Program-made: the position numbers and the translations under genes
Notes under the pieces: generated by a model
What the model saw: only the letters and a program-made list of their open reading frames with translations
Databases searched by the model: none
What the model was told of the DNA's origin: nothing
Assembly: GCF_013386825.1 (NCBI RefSeq)
Contig: NZ_JACARC010000051.1
Span: 1 to 64,000 of the forward strand
Origin: Pseudomonas sp. IPO3778
GTDB taxonomy: Bacteria; Pseudomonadota; Gammaproteobacteria; Pseudomonadales; Pseudomonadaceae
DNA length: 64,000 nucleotides
Direction of reading: 5' to 3'
Shown here: in pieces, positions 55,416-64,000 of the stretch
How positions within the stretch are numbered: position 1 is the stretch's first letter
Layout: each line of letters starts with the position of its first letter

Positions 55416-57338
55416 ATGACCCTGCTCAAATTCAGCGATGTGTCCCTTGCTTTCGGCGCTATGCCGTTGTTGGACAAGGTGTCCTGGCAGATCGCCCGTG
55501 GTGAGCGGGTGTGCATCATCGGCCGCAACGGCACCGGTAAGTCCAGCATGATGAAGCTGGTAAAGGGCGACCAGAAGCCCGACGAGGGCTCTGTATGGCG
55601 CGCGCCGGGCCTCAAGATTGGCGAATTGCCGCAAGAATTGCCGGTGGCCGACGGACGGACAGTGTTCGACGTGGTCGCCGAAGGCCTGGACGGCGTGGGC
55701 GCACTGCTCGCCGAATACCATCACCTGGCGCAGAACTGCGTCACCGAAGAAGACCTGGACAAGCTGATGCACGTCCAGCAGGACCTCGAAGCCCGTGATG
55801 GCTGGCGCCTGCAGCAACTGGTCGACAGCACTTTGAGCCGCCTGCAACTGCCGGCCGACAAGACCCTCGCCGAATTGTCCGGCGGCTGGCGTCGTCGTGT
55901 ACTGCTGGCCCAGGCCCTGGTGTCCGAGCCGGACCTGCTGATGCTCGACGAACCGACCAACCACCTGGACATCGGCGCAATCGCCTGGCTTGAAGAAGCC
56001 CTCAAGGATTTCCAGGGCGCCGTGCTGTTCATCACGCACGACCGTTCTTTCCTGCAGAACCTGGCAACCCGCATCCTCGAACTGGACCGTGGCGGCCTGA
56101 TCGACTGGAACGGCGACTACGCCAGCTTCCTGGTGCACAAAGAAGCCACGCTGGCTGCTGAAGACACGGCCAACGCGCTGTTCGACAAGAAACTGGCCCA
56201 GGAAGAAGTCTGGATCCGCCAGGGCATCAAGGCCCGCCGCACCCGTAACGAAGGCCGCGTGCGTGCCCTCAAAGCGCTGCGCAACGAGCGCAGCGAGCGT
56301 CGTGAGCGCACCGGCAAGGCCAATATCCAGCTGGACACCGCCGACAAGTCGGGCAAGCAGGTGATGGTGCTGGAAAACGTCAGCTTCCATCACCCGGACG
56401 GCCCGTTCCTGATCAAGGACTTCTCCATGGTCCTGCAGCGCGGCGACCGTATCGGCCTGCTCGGCGCCAACGGTACCGGCAAGACCACCTTGCTCAAACT
56501 GATGCTCAATGGCCTGCAACCCACCAGCGGTAAAGTGGAAGAGGGCACGCGCATCGACGTGGCCTACTTCGACCAGTTGCGCCACCAGTTGGACCTGGAA
56601 AAAACCGTGATCGACAACGTCGCCGAAGGTCGCGACTTTATCGACATCGACGGCCAGAGCCGCCACGTGCTGAGCTACCTGGGCGACTTCCTGTTCAGCC
56701 CGCAGCGTGCGCGTACGCCGGTCAAGGCCTTGTCGGGTGGTGAGCGTGCGCGCCTGCTGCTGGCCAAGTTGTTCAGCAAGCCGGCCAACCTGCTGGTGCT
56801 CGACGAACCGACCAACGACCTCGACGTGGAAACCCTCGAACTGCTGGAAGAGGTCTTGCTGACTTTCAACGGCACCGTGCTGATGGTCAGCCACGACCGG
56901 GCATTCCTCGACAACGTGGTTACCAGCACCCTGGTTTTCGAAGGTGAAGGCAAGGTTCGCGAATACGTTGGTGGTTACCAGGACTGGCTGCGTCAGGGCG
57001 GCTCGCCGCGCCTGCTGGGCGTGACCGAAAGCAAATCCGGCAAGGCTGACCTGACGTCGGCTGTGGTTGCTCCGGTGGCGGCGGCCCCTGCTCCAGCGCA
57101 AGAAGCGCCTGCGGCTGCGAAGAAGAAGCTCAGCTACAAGCTGCAACGGGAGCTGGAAGCACTGCCGGGCGATATCGACGCCAAGGAACAGCAGATCGCC
57201 GCCGTTGAAGCTGAAATGGCTGACGCGGGTTTCTATCAGCGTCCTGCGGCTGAAACCGCCAAGGTGATTGCGTCCCTTGAGCAGTTGCAGGCCGAACTGG
57301 ATGTACTGGTTGAGCGCTGGGCCGAGCTGGATGCCTGA
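55416..57338 (+). CDS. uup: ABC-F ATPase Uup
   Basis: A 640-residue cytoplasmic ABC-F protein without membrane segments. Two ATP-binding cassettes carry GRNGTGKSS / LSGGWRRRVLL / LMLDEPTNHLD and GANGTGKTT / LSGGERARLLLA / LVLDEPTNDLD. The Ala/Pro linker is followed by a C-terminal coiled coil (LSYKLQRELEALPGDIDAKE), the Uup hallmark for binding ribosome or branched DNA. Start ATG 55416 follows TTGGAGAAG. The frame is open far upstream, but only this start is conserved. Confidence 0.95.
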   Translation: MTLLKFSDVSLAFGAMPLLDKVSWQIARGERVCIIGRNGTGKSSMMKLVKGDQKPDEGSVWRAPGLKIGELPQELPVADGRTVFDVVAEGLDGVGALLAEYHHLAQNCVTEEDLDKLMHVQQDLEARDGWRLQQLVDSTLSRLQLPADKTLAELSGGWRRRVLLAQALVSEPDLLMLDEPTNHLDIGAIAWLEEALKDFQGAVLFITHDRSFLQNLATRILELDRGGLIDWNGDYASFLVHKEATLAAEDTANALFDKKLAQEEVWIRQGIKARRTRNEGRVRALKALRNERSERRERTGKANIQLDTADKSGKQVMVLENVSFHHPDGPFLIKDFSMVLQRGDRIGLLGANGTGKTTLLKLMLNGLQPTSGKVEEGTRIDVAYFDQLRHQLDLEKTVIDNVAEGRDFIDIDGQSRHVLSYLGDFLFSPQRARTPVKALSGGERARLLLAKLFSKPANLLVLDEPTNDLDVETLELLEEVLLTFNGTVLMVSHDRAFLDNVVTSTLVFEGEGKVREYVGGYQDWLRQGGSPRLLGVTESKSGKADLTSAVVAPVAAAPAPAQEAPAAAKKKLSYKLQRELEALPGDIDAKEQQIAAVEAEMADAGFYQRPAAETAKVIASLEQLQAELDVLVERWAELDA

Positions 57339-57352
57339 TTGATTCTGCTGCA

Positions 57353-57395
57353 ATAAAAAACCCGGTGTTCGTCTGAATGAACACCGGGTTTTTTG
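57353..57395. terminator. Terminator of uup
   Basis: AAAAAACCCGGTGTTC and GAACACCGGGTTTTTT form a 16-bp stem around an 8-base loop, about 16 bases after the uup stop. Confidence 0.92.
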
Positions 57396-57412
57396 TATGA
57401 AATACAGTTCAA

Positions 57413-57520
57413 ATGTGGGAGCGGGCTTGCTCGCGAATGCGGTGGATCAGTCAATATTTACGTTAACTGATACGCCGCATTCGCGAGCAAGCCCGCTCCC
57501 ACACAAGCCCGCTCCCACAT
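57413..57520. repeat. REPIN (GGAGCGGGCTTGCTCGC type)
   Basis: Inverted arms of the type seen at 21037-21131, plus a tandem extra end copy (AAGCCCGCTCCCACA twice). It separates uup from the convergent stress-protein gene. Confidence 0.88.
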
Positions 57521-57536
57521 TAGATCGCCGTCGGTC

Positions 57537-57974
57537 TTACGAGCTCTTTACCAGTTTCACTGCCAGCACATCGCACGGTGCGCCGTGCAGTACGTCATTG
57601 GCGGTGGAACCCAGCAGCAAGGCCAGGCCGTGGCGGCCATGGCTGCCGACCACGATCAGGTCGCAACCTTGCTCCTTGGCCAGGTGGTGGATTTCCTGGC
57701 GCGGCTGGCCGTAGGTCAGGTGGCTCTGGTCTTTTTTCAGGGCGGGGTACTTGTTGATCAGTCGCTCAAGGCGTTCCTTGGCCTGGTCGAACTGCTGCTG
57801 TTGCAGCTGGGAAAGGTCCATCGGCACGTCGCCACCAAAGGCCATGGCCATCGGTTCGACGATATGCACCAGGGACAGTTTCACCGAGTCGCCTGCAAGG
57901 CCTACGGCCCGCTTGATCACGGGGTCGCATTCTTCGGTCAGGTCCACGGCGACCAGAATATGTTCGTAGGGCAT
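57537..57974 (-). CDS. Universal stress protein (UspA family)
   Basis: A 145-residue soluble protein of the ATP-binding USP type. It starts MPYEHILVAVDLTEECDPVI and has GSHGRHGLALLLGST, the G-2x-G-9x-G(S/T) phosphate loop. Made under starvation or low-oxygen stress in relatives; Anr or RpoS control is possible but no box was seen. Start ATG 57974. Confidence 0.92.
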   Translation of the reverse strand: MPYEHILVAVDLTEECDPVIKRAVGLAGDSVKLSLVHIVEPMAMAFGGDVPMDLSQLQQQQFDQAKERLERLINKYPALKKDQSHLTYGQPRQEIHHLAKEQGCDLIVVGSHGRHGLALLLGSTANDVLHGAPCDVLAVKLVKSS

Positions 57975-58079
57975 GAGGAGTTCCTCCAAAGGAAAGCGAT
58001 AAGTTCAGTATGGCTGGTTTCAAGCGGATGGGGTTGCGTCAGGTCAAATCCGCTCATCAAGAAATTCGGGAGTACACAT

Positions 58080-58517
58080 ATGACGGTCTGGATAGTGGTG
58101 TCAATCCTTGCGCTGGTTTTAAGCCCCTTGGCGTGGTTGCGTCCTTCGCGCCATTCGAGTGGGCGCATGGCCTTGCGTATGGAGGCGCGGCGCATCGGTC
58201 TGGCCATGCAACTGACGCCCCAGGACTGGCCGCACTGGCTCAAGCACGAGCCACCGAGCCCGTGCGCGCAGTATCACCGGCCACGGCGAGGCACCAAGCG
58301 GGTGACCTGGAGTTACTGGCAGTTGGAGCCGGGGGTTTGGGTCAATCAGTGGCAGGAAGTCTGCGTCGATGAAAAGTTGTTGCCACATTTTGCGACGCTG
58401 CCTGAGAACGTCTACAAGGTCGAAGCCGACAAGCAAATGATCACCCTGTACTGGGGCGAGAAGGGCGAGTTGAGCGTGTTGCAGGACATTGATGCGGTGC
58501 TCAAGGCACTGGCCTGA
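58080..58517 (+). CDS. Conserved membrane-anchored hypothetical protein
   Basis: A 145-residue protein with one N-terminal transmembrane segment (VWIVVSILALVLSPLAWL), a basic stretch and a Trp-rich domain (QDWPHWLKH, VTWSYWQL, VWVNQWQEV). It probably faces the cytoplasm or is monotopic. Start ATG 58080. No family was recognised. It lies divergent from the stress protein gene. Confidence 0.75.
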   Translation: MTVWIVVSILALVLSPLAWLRPSRHSSGRMALRMEARRIGLAMQLTPQDWPHWLKHEPPSPCAQYHRPRRGTKRVTWSYWQLEPGVWVNQWQEVCVDEKLLPHFATLPENVYKVEADKQMITLYWGEKGELSVLQDIDAVLKALA

Positions 58518-58559
58518 GTGTTTTGCGGGCGTTAAAAAGCCCGAAAGTATCATCGGGCT

Positions 58560-58969
58560 GGAGTTGGCCAGGCAGGCCGGTAATTCGTTTAACGTGCCGC
58601 TAGCCTAGCCGTATATTCCGTTCTGTACAGCCCTTTAAATCAAATTTCTCATTATTGATTTCGCGAATGATTAAACATTGGCGGGGCGACGCCGGCTGCC
58701 CCGGGTTCTGAAATGACTGAAAAGTCGCGTTTTTACGGCCCTTTCGAGCGATTGACAATTCATCGGATTTGGCTGAAGGTGACGTACCCAAATCAAACGG
58801 GCGTATGAATTGAGCGTTTGTCCTTCAGACCGTTCGTACAGAATCCCGACTATCGCGTTGGCGGGTGTGCCTGGCAAATTGGCGTTAGCATCGACGGTAA
58901 CGTCAGTGCCTGCGCTGAGTCCTGCGTCCGACGTGTACTGTTCAGCTTCCATATCGTGGAGATCAGTTG
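58560..58969. other. Upstream region of fadBA
   Basis: About 410 bases without a convincing gene. An open minus-strand frame (58671-58952) lacks a ribosome-binding site and family. The region holds a possible PsrA site (58794-58807) and should contain the fadBA promoter. Confidence 0.5.
58794..58820 (+). promoter_or_regulatory. Possible PsrA operator upstream of fadB
   Basis: CAAAC-GGGC-GTATG (58794-58807) differs by one base from the PsrA pattern GAAAC-N2-4-GTTTG-like palindrome, and a further GTTTG lies at 58816-58820. PsrA, the fatty-acid-responsive regulator, controls fadBA in P. aeruginosa. Match judged by eye. Confidence 0.4.
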
Positions 58970-61117
58970 ATGATTTACGAAGGTAAAGCCATCACGGTTA
59001 AGGCTCTTGAAAGTGGCATCGTCGAATTGAAATTCGACCTCAAGGGTGAGTCCGTCAACAAGTTCAACCGTCTAACCCTGAATGAATTGCGTCAGGCCGT
59101 AGACACCATCAAAGCAGATGCATCGGTCAAGGGCGTGATCGTCTCCAGCGGCAAGGACGTGTTCATCGTCGGCGCTGACATCACCGAATTCGTCGACAAC
59201 TTCAAGCTGCCCGATGCCGAGCTTGTGGCTGGCAACCTCGAAGCCAACAAGATTTTCAGCGATTTCGAAGACCTCAACGTGCCGACCGTTGCCGCGATCA
59301 ATGGCATCGCCTTGGGCGGCGGTCTGGAAATGTGCCTGGCCGCCGACTTCCGCGTCATGTCTGCCACCGCCAAAATCGGTCTGCCGGAAGTCAAGCTGGG
59401 CATCTACCCGGGCTTCGGCGGTACCGTGCGCCTGCCGCGCATCATCGGTGCCGACAACGCCATCGAGTGGATCGCCGCCGGCAAGGAAAACCGTGCTGAA
59501 GAGGCGCTGAAAGTCGGTGCCGTGGATGCCGTGGTTGCTCCCGATAAACTGGCAGAAGCCGCACTGAACCTGATCAAAGGCGCCATCAGCGGCGAGTTTG
59601 ACTACAAGGCCAAGCGCCAGCCAAAGCTTGAAAAACTCAAGCTCAACGCCATCGAACAAATGATGTCGTTCGAAACCGCCAAAGGTTTCGTGGCAGGCCA
59701 GGCCGGCCCGAACTACCCGGCGCCGGTTGAAGCCATCAAGACCATCCAGAAAGCCGCGAACTTCGGTCGCGACAAAGCCCTGGAAATCGAAGCCGCCGGC
59801 TTCGTCAAACTGGCCAAGACCTCTGCTGCGCAGAGCTTGATCGGTCTGTTCCTGAACGATCAGGAACTGAAGAAAAAGGCCAAGGCCTACGACGAAATCG
59901 CCCGCGACGTGAAACAGGCTGCCGTACTCGGCGCCGGTATCATGGGCGGCGGTATCGCCTATCAGTCGGCGTCCAAAGGCACGCCGATCCTGATGAAGGA
60001 CATCAACGAGCACGGTATCGAGCAGGGTCTGGCGGAAGCCGCGAAACTGCTGGTGGGCCGCGTTGATAAAGGCCGCATGACCGCAGCAAAAATGGCGGAA
60101 GTGCTTAACGGCATTCGTCCTACGCTGTCCTACGGCGATTTTGGCCACGTCGACCTGGTGGTCGAAGCGGTTGTCGAGAACCCTAAGGTCAAGCAGGCGG
60201 TACTGGCTGAAGTTGAAGCCCAGGTTAAAGACGACACCATCCTGGCGTCCAACACCTCGACCATTTCCATCACCTTGCTGGCCAAAGCCCTCAAGCGTCC
60301 GGAAAACTTCGTCGGCATGCACTTCTTCAACCCGGTGCACATGATGCCGCTGGTGGAAGTGATCCGTGGTGAGAAGTCCAGCGAGCTGGCCGTTGCCACC
60401 ACCGTTGCCTACGCCAAGAAAATGGGCAAGAACCCGATCGTCGTCAACGATTGCCCGGGCTTCCTGGTCAACCGCGTACTGTTCCCGTACTTCGGCGGTT
60501 TCGCCAAGCTGGTCAGCGCCGGCGTAGATTTCGTGCGCATCGACAAGGTCATGGAAAAATTCGGCTGGCCAATGGGCCCGGCGTACCTGATGGACGTGGT
60601 CGGCATCGACACCGGCCACCACGGTCGTGATGTCATGGCTGAAGGCTTCCCGGACCGTATGAAAGACGACCGCCGCTCGGCGATCGACGCACTGTACGAG
60701 GCCAAGCGCCTGGGGCAGAAGAACGGCAAGGGCTTCTACGCCTATGAGGCCGACAAGAAGGGCAAGCAGAAGAAAGTGGCCGACCCGTCGGTTCACGAAG
60801 TGCTTGCGCCGGTCATCTACGAACAGCGTGAGGTGTCCGACGAGGACATCGTCAACTGGATGATGATCGCCCTGTGCCTGGAAACCGTGCGCTGCCTGGA
60901 AGACGGCATCGTTGAAACCGCAGCCGAGGCCGATATGGGCCTGGTGTACGGTATTGGTTTCCCTCCATTCCGTGGTGGTGCGCTGCGTTACATCGATTCC
61001 ATCGGTGTGGCCGAGTTCGTTGCCCTGGCTGATCAATACGCTGATCTGGGCCCGCTGTACCACCCGACTGCGAAGCTGCGCGAAATGGCCAAGAACGGCC
61101 AGAGCTTCTTCGGTTAA
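58970..61117 (+). CDS. fadB: Fatty-acid oxidation complex alpha subunit
   Basis: A 715-residue multifunctional enzyme. The N-terminal enoyl-CoA hydratase has IALGGGLEMCLAADFRV and GLPEVKLGIYPGFGGT; the middle NAD domain has LGAGIMGGGIAYQSA; the 3-hydroxyacyl-CoA dehydrogenase region has GMHFFNPVHMMPLVEV. With FadA it performs beta-oxidation. ATG 58970 follows GGAG (58958-58961). It is 29 bases before fadA, forming the fadBA operon. Confidence 0.97.
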   Translation: MIYEGKAITVKALESGIVELKFDLKGESVNKFNRLTLNELRQAVDTIKADASVKGVIVSSGKDVFIVGADITEFVDNFKLPDAELVAGNLEANKIFSDFEDLNVPTVAAINGIALGGGLEMCLAADFRVMSATAKIGLPEVKLGIYPGFGGTVRLPRIIGADNAIEWIAAGKENRAEEALKVGAVDAVVAPDKLAEAALNLIKGAISGEFDYKAKRQPKLEKLKLNAIEQMMSFETAKGFVAGQAGPNYPAPVEAIKTIQKAANFGRDKALEIEAAGFVKLAKTSAAQSLIGLFLNDQELKKKAKAYDEIARDVKQAAVLGAGIMGGGIAYQSASKGTPILMKDINEHGIEQGLAEAAKLLVGRVDKGRMTAAKMAEVLNGIRPTLSYGDFGHVDLVVEAVVENPKVKQAVLAEVEAQVKDDTILASNTSTISITLLAKALKRPENFVGMHFFNPVHMMPLVEVIRGEKSSELAVATTVAYAKKMGKNPIVVNDCPGFLVNRVLFPYFGGFAKLVSAGVDFVRIDKVMEKFGWPMGPAYLMDVVGIDTGHHGRDVMAEGFPDRMKDDRRSAIDALYEAKRLGQKNGKGFYAYEADKKGKQKKVADPSVHEVLAPVIYEQREVSDEDIVNWMMIALCLETVRCLEDGIVETAAEADMGLVYGIGFPPFRGGALRYIDSIGVAEFVALADQYADLGPLYHPTAKLREMAKNGQSFFG

Positions 61118-61146
61118 GTGCCCAGACGACTAGAGCGAGAATATTT

Positions 61147-62322
61147 ATGAGCTTGAATCCAAGAGACGTCGTGATTGTCGACTTCGGTCGCACGCCGATG
61201 GGCCGCTCCAAGGGCGGCATGCACCGCAACACCCGTGCTGAAGACATGTCGGCGCACCTGATCAGCAAACTGCTGGAACGCAACGTCAAGGTCGACCCCA
61301 ACGAAGTCGAAGACGTGATCTGGGGCTGCGTGAACCAGACCCTGGAGCAGGGCTGGAACATCGCCCGCATGGCTTCCTTGATGACGCAGATCCCGCACAC
61401 CGCTGCCGGCCAGACCGTCAGCCGCCTGTGTGGCTCGTCCATGAGCGCCCTGCACACCGCTGCACAAGCGATCATGACCGGTAACGGTGATGTGTTCGTG
61501 GTCGGCGGCGTGGAGCACATGGGCCACGTCAGCATGATGCACGGTGTGGATCCGAACCCGCACATGTCCCTGTATGCGGCGAAAGCCTCGGGCATGATGG
61601 GCCTGACCGCAGAAATGCTCGGCAAAATGCACGGCATTACCCGCGAAGCCCAGGACGCCTTCGGCCTGCGTTCCCACCAACTCGCCCACAAGGCGACGCT
61701 GGAAGGCAAGTTCAAGGATGAAATCATCCCGATGAACGGCTATGACGAGAACGGTTTCCTGAAACTGTTCGACTACGACGAAACCATTCGTCCGGACACC
61801 ACCCTGGAAAGCCTGGCGGCGTTGAAGCCAGCCTTCAATCCAAAGGGCGGCACCGTGACAGCCGGTACTTCGTCGCAGATCACTGACGGTGCTTCGTGCA
61901 TGATCGTGATGTCGGCCCAGCGTGCCCAGGACCTGGGCATCCAGCCGATGGCCGTGATTCGCTCGATGGCTGTTGCAGGTGTGGACCCGGCGATCATGGG
62001 CTATGGTCCAGTACCGGCCACACAAAAAGCATTGAAGCGCGCAGGCCTGACCATCTCCGATATCGACTTCTTCGAGCTCAACGAAGCTTTCGCCGCACAG
62101 GCCCTGCCAGTGCTGAAAGATTTGAAAGTACTCGACAAGATGAACGAGAAGGTTAACCTGCACGGTGGCGCGATTGCCTTGGGTCACCCGTTCGGGTGTT
62201 CCGGTGCACGTATCTCCGGCACGTTGCTTAACGTGATGAAGCAAAATGGCGGCAACCTGGGGGTTGCAACCATGTGCATTGGTCTCGGCCAAGGCATCTC
62301 CACCGTCTTCGAACGTATCTAA
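61147..62322 (+). CDS. fadA: 3-ketoacyl-CoA thiolase
   Basis: A 391-residue thiolase, beta subunit of the complex. The nucleophile cysteine lies in SRLCGSSMSALHTA, the histidine in NEAFAAQ context, and the second cysteine in GHPFGCSGAR. Standard length. A terminator follows. Confidence 0.97.
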   Translation: MSLNPRDVVIVDFGRTPMGRSKGGMHRNTRAEDMSAHLISKLLERNVKVDPNEVEDVIWGCVNQTLEQGWNIARMASLMTQIPHTAAGQTVSRLCGSSMSALHTAAQAIMTGNGDVFVVGGVEHMGHVSMMHGVDPNPHMSLYAAKASGMMGLTAEMLGKMHGITREAQDAFGLRSHQLAHKATLEGKFKDEIIPMNGYDENGFLKLFDYDETIRPDTTLESLAALKPAFNPKGGTVTAGTSSQITDGASCMIVMSAQRAQDLGIQPMAVIRSMAVAGVDPAIMGYGPVPATQKALKRAGLTISDIDFFELNEAFAAQALPVLKDLKVLDKMNEKVNLHGGAIALGHPFGCSGARISGTLLNVMKQNGGNLGVATMCIGLGQGISTVFERI

Positions 62323-62338
62323 ACGTTTCGCTGACGGA

Positions 62339-62372
62339 AGCCGGGGCCCAGTGCCCCGGTTTTTGTTTTTTG
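62339..62372 (+). terminator. Terminator of fadBA
   Basis: CCGGGGC, loop CCAGT, GCCCCGG and a T-rich tail (TTTTTGTTTTTT). Confidence 0.9.
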
Positions 62373-62419
62373 GAATTTTTTATATTTTTTTTTAACAAAT
62401 TTTGTAAGAGGGCCAGAGC

Positions 62420-62656
62420 ATGAAAGTCGAACCAGGGCTCTACCAACATTATAAAGGTCCGCAGTACCGCGTTTTTAATGTGGCGCGGCATTCCGAGACC
62501 GAAGAGGAAGTGGTGTTTTACCAAGCACTGTATGGCGATTACGGCTTTTGGGTGCGTCCCTTGAGCATGTTCCTGGAGACCGTCGAAGTTGACGGTGAAC
62601 AGGTCCCGCGCTTTGCTTTGATCCAGGTCGAACCCAGCCTTTTTTCCGCGCAATAA
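62420..62656 (+). CDS. DUF1653 domain protein
   Basis: A 78-residue small protein matching DUF1653, with PGLYQHYKGPQYRVF, then EEEVVFYQALYG and WVRPLSMFLETVE. Members are single-domain proteins of unknown function. It lies after an AT-rich leader (62370-62410) and before topA. Confidence 0.88.
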   Translation: MKVEPGLYQHYKGPQYRVFNVARHSETEEEVVFYQALYGDYGFWVRPLSMFLETVEVDGEQVPRFALIQVEPSLFSAQ

Positions 62657-62770
62657 AGGCAGGCCGCGCAGAATGCTGCGCTTGACCTCACCTTGTTGCC
62701 ACTATATATAGCGTTGCCGCGTCAGGCGCCAACCGCCTTTCACTTCTCGAATTCAGGAATTTTCCGATCC

Positions 62771-64000
62771 ATGGGCAAATCGCTGGTCATTGTGGAATCC
62801 CCGGCTAAGGCCAAGACCATCAACAAGTACTTGGGTAACGAGTACGTGGTGAAGTCGAGTATCGGCCATATCCGAGACCTGCCCACCAGCGGTTCGGCTA
62901 GCGCCAGCAAGGAGCCAGCCGCCAAGCGCGGCAAGGCGGCTGCGGGCGAAGGTCCGGTGCTCACGCCTAAAGAGAAAGCGCGCAAGCAGCTGGTCTCGCG
63001 CATGGGTGTCGATCCCGATCATGGCTGGAAAGCCAAGTACGAGATCCTCCCGGGCAAGGAAAAGGTCATCGAAGAGCTGCGCCGGCTCGCCAAAGATGCT
63101 GACACCATCTATCTCGCAACCGACTTGGACCGCGAAGGGGAGGCTATTGCCTGGCACCTGCGGGAAGCCATCGGGGGTGACGACAGCCGCTACAAGCGCG
63201 TGGTGTTCAACGAAATCACCAAGAAGGCGATCCAGGAAGCGTTCTCCAAGCCGGGCGAACTGGACATTGATCGCGTCAATGCCCAACAGGCCCGTCGCTT
63301 CCTCGACCGCGTCGTGGGTTACATGGTCTCGCCGCTGCTGTGGGCGAAAATCGCCCGTGGCCTGTCCGCCGGCCGTGTGCAATCGGTTGCGGTAAAGCTG
63401 GTCGTGGAGCGTGAGCGCGAGATTCGTGCGTTCAACCCCGAAGAATACTGGGAAGTGCATGCTGACCTGGGCACCGCCAAGGGCAACAACGTGCGCTTTG
63501 AAGTGGCCCGCGAGAAAGGCGAGGCCTTCAAGCCGCTCAACGAAGCCCAGGCCATGGCCGCGCTGGAGAAGCTCAAGTCTTCCAGCTACAGCATCGTCAA
63601 GCGTGAAGACAAGCCCACCAGCAGCAAGCCGTCGGCGCCGTTCATCACCTCCACCCTGCAACAGGCCGCGAGCAACCGCCTGGGCTTTGGGGTGAAGAAG
63701 ACCATGATGATGGCCCAGCGTCTGTATGAAGCGGGCTACATCACGTATATGCGTACCGACTCCACCAACCTGTCGCAGGACGCGGTGGCGATGGCGCGCA
63801 CTTATATTGAAAGCGAGTTCGGCAAGAAGTACCTGCCGGAGAAGCCGAACGTCTATAGCAGCAAGGAAGGTGCACAAGAGGCTCACGAAGCGATTCGTCC
63901 CTCCGATGCCAATACCGAGCCAAGCAAGCTGAGCGGCATGGAGCGCGATGCTGAGCGCCTCTACGAGCTGATCTGGCGCCAGTTCCTGGCCTGCCAGATG
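62771..64000 (+). CDS. topA: DNA topoisomerase I (3' end outside window)
   Basis: The first 410 codons of a type IA topoisomerase that relaxes negative supercoils. The Toprim domain has SLVIVESPAKAKTI and ATDLDREGEAIAWHL; the catalytic tyrosine lies in YITYMRTDSTNLS, and KEGAQEAHEAIRPSD is the conserved helix after it. The zinc-finger domains and the C-terminus lie beyond 64000. Start ATG 62771. Confidence 0.97.
   Translation, partial: MGKSLVIVESPAKAKTINKYLGNEYVVKSSIGHIRDLPTSGSASASKEPAAKRGKAAAGEGPVLTPKEKARKQLVSRMGVDPDHGWKAKYEILPGKEKVIEELRRLAKDADTIYLATDLDREGEAIAWHLREAIGGDDSRYKRVVFNEITKKAIQEAFSKPGELDIDRVNAQQARRFLDRVVGYMVSPLLWAKIARGLSAGRVQSVAVKLVVEREREIRAFNPEEYWEVHADLGTAKGNNVRFEVAREKGEAFKPLNEAQAMAALEKLKSSSYSIVKREDKPTSSKPSAPFITSTLQQAASNRLGFGVKKTMMMAQRLYEAGYITYMRTDSTNLSQDAVAMARTYIESEFGKKYLPEKPNVYSSKEGAQEAHEAIRPSDANTEPSKLSGMERDAERLYELIWRQFLACQM

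Noticed and set aside
55380..57353. 657-residue minus-strand frame opposite uup
   Set aside because: Antisense shadow; uup motifs are unambiguous on the plus strand.
58539..58559. Terminator after the Trp-rich membrane protein gene
   Set aside because: AGCCCGA/TCGGGCT stem exists but lacks a T tract on the plus strand, so it was not listed as a feature.
58671..58952. 93-residue minus-strand frame upstream of fadB
   Set aside because: No ribosome-binding site or family, and it would cover the fadBA promoter.

Overview
The window is about 64 kb of a GC-rich Pseudomonas chromosome, most likely from the P. fluorescens group. Three things point there: the order ffs, dnaX, ybaB, recR, apt, anr, hemN, ccoSIHG, ccoNOQP twice, aer, acnA, rlmM and tusA, which follows the Pseudomonas chromosomal backbone; high C/G at third codon positions; and abundant REP/REPIN palindromes of the fluorescens type (cores GAGGGAGCTTGCTCCC and GGAGCGGGCTTGCTCGC). 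No tRNA, rRNA, CRISPR array or complete insertion sequence was seen.

Layout. (1) 0.1-1.6 kb: a zinc metallopeptidase and the 4.5S SRP RNA gene ffs. (2) About 1.69-8.52 kb: a lower-GC accessory island starting directly beside ffs. It carries a tyrosine-recombinase integrase whose reading frame is broken at an A8 run, an acidic small protein followed by an SF1-type helicase/ATPase, a decayed lipoprotein gene, a decayed RNase HI gene, a DUF6338-like membrane protein with two tiny proline-rich proteins behind it, and the 5' part of an Mrr-like nuclease gene that runs into a 5'-truncated N-acetylmuramidase gene. (3) 8.5-16.6 kb: variable chromosomal genes (muramidase/SH3-like pair, DUF2167, LysR plus DMT exporter, VOC protein, XRE regulator, PAS-GGDEF-EAL protein, periplasmic binding protein). 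(4) 16.7-26 kb: dnaX, ybaB, an oxidoreductase, recR, acyl-CoA dehydrogenase, apt, anr, a FlxA-like protein and hemN. (5) 26-39.5 kb: the cbb3 oxidase region, with assembly genes ccoSIHG, an inserted toxin-antitoxin pair, and two tandem ccoNOQP operons. (6) 39.5-64 kb: hydrolase, aerotaxis receptor, CPBP protease, acnA, rlmM, tusA, a MATE pump, pdxB, an ABC exporter, a Fic protein, slt, uup, a universal stress protein, fadBA, a DUF1653 protein and the start of topA.

How it fits together. The 23-42 kb stretch is a low-oxygen respiration module: Anr senses oxygen, HemN makes heme without oxygen, the two cbb3 oxidases respire at low oxygen, CcoGHIS assemble them, and Aer steers the cell by redox state. 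ANR-type boxes (TTGAT-N4-ATCAA) lie upstream of hemN, upstream of ccoG as a weaker match, and upstream of the second ccoN. The accessory island is the most likely place for an undescribed system: its helicase pair and its membrane-protein/proline-rich trio have the compact organisation of defence-type cassettes, but no defence function can be shown from sequence alone.
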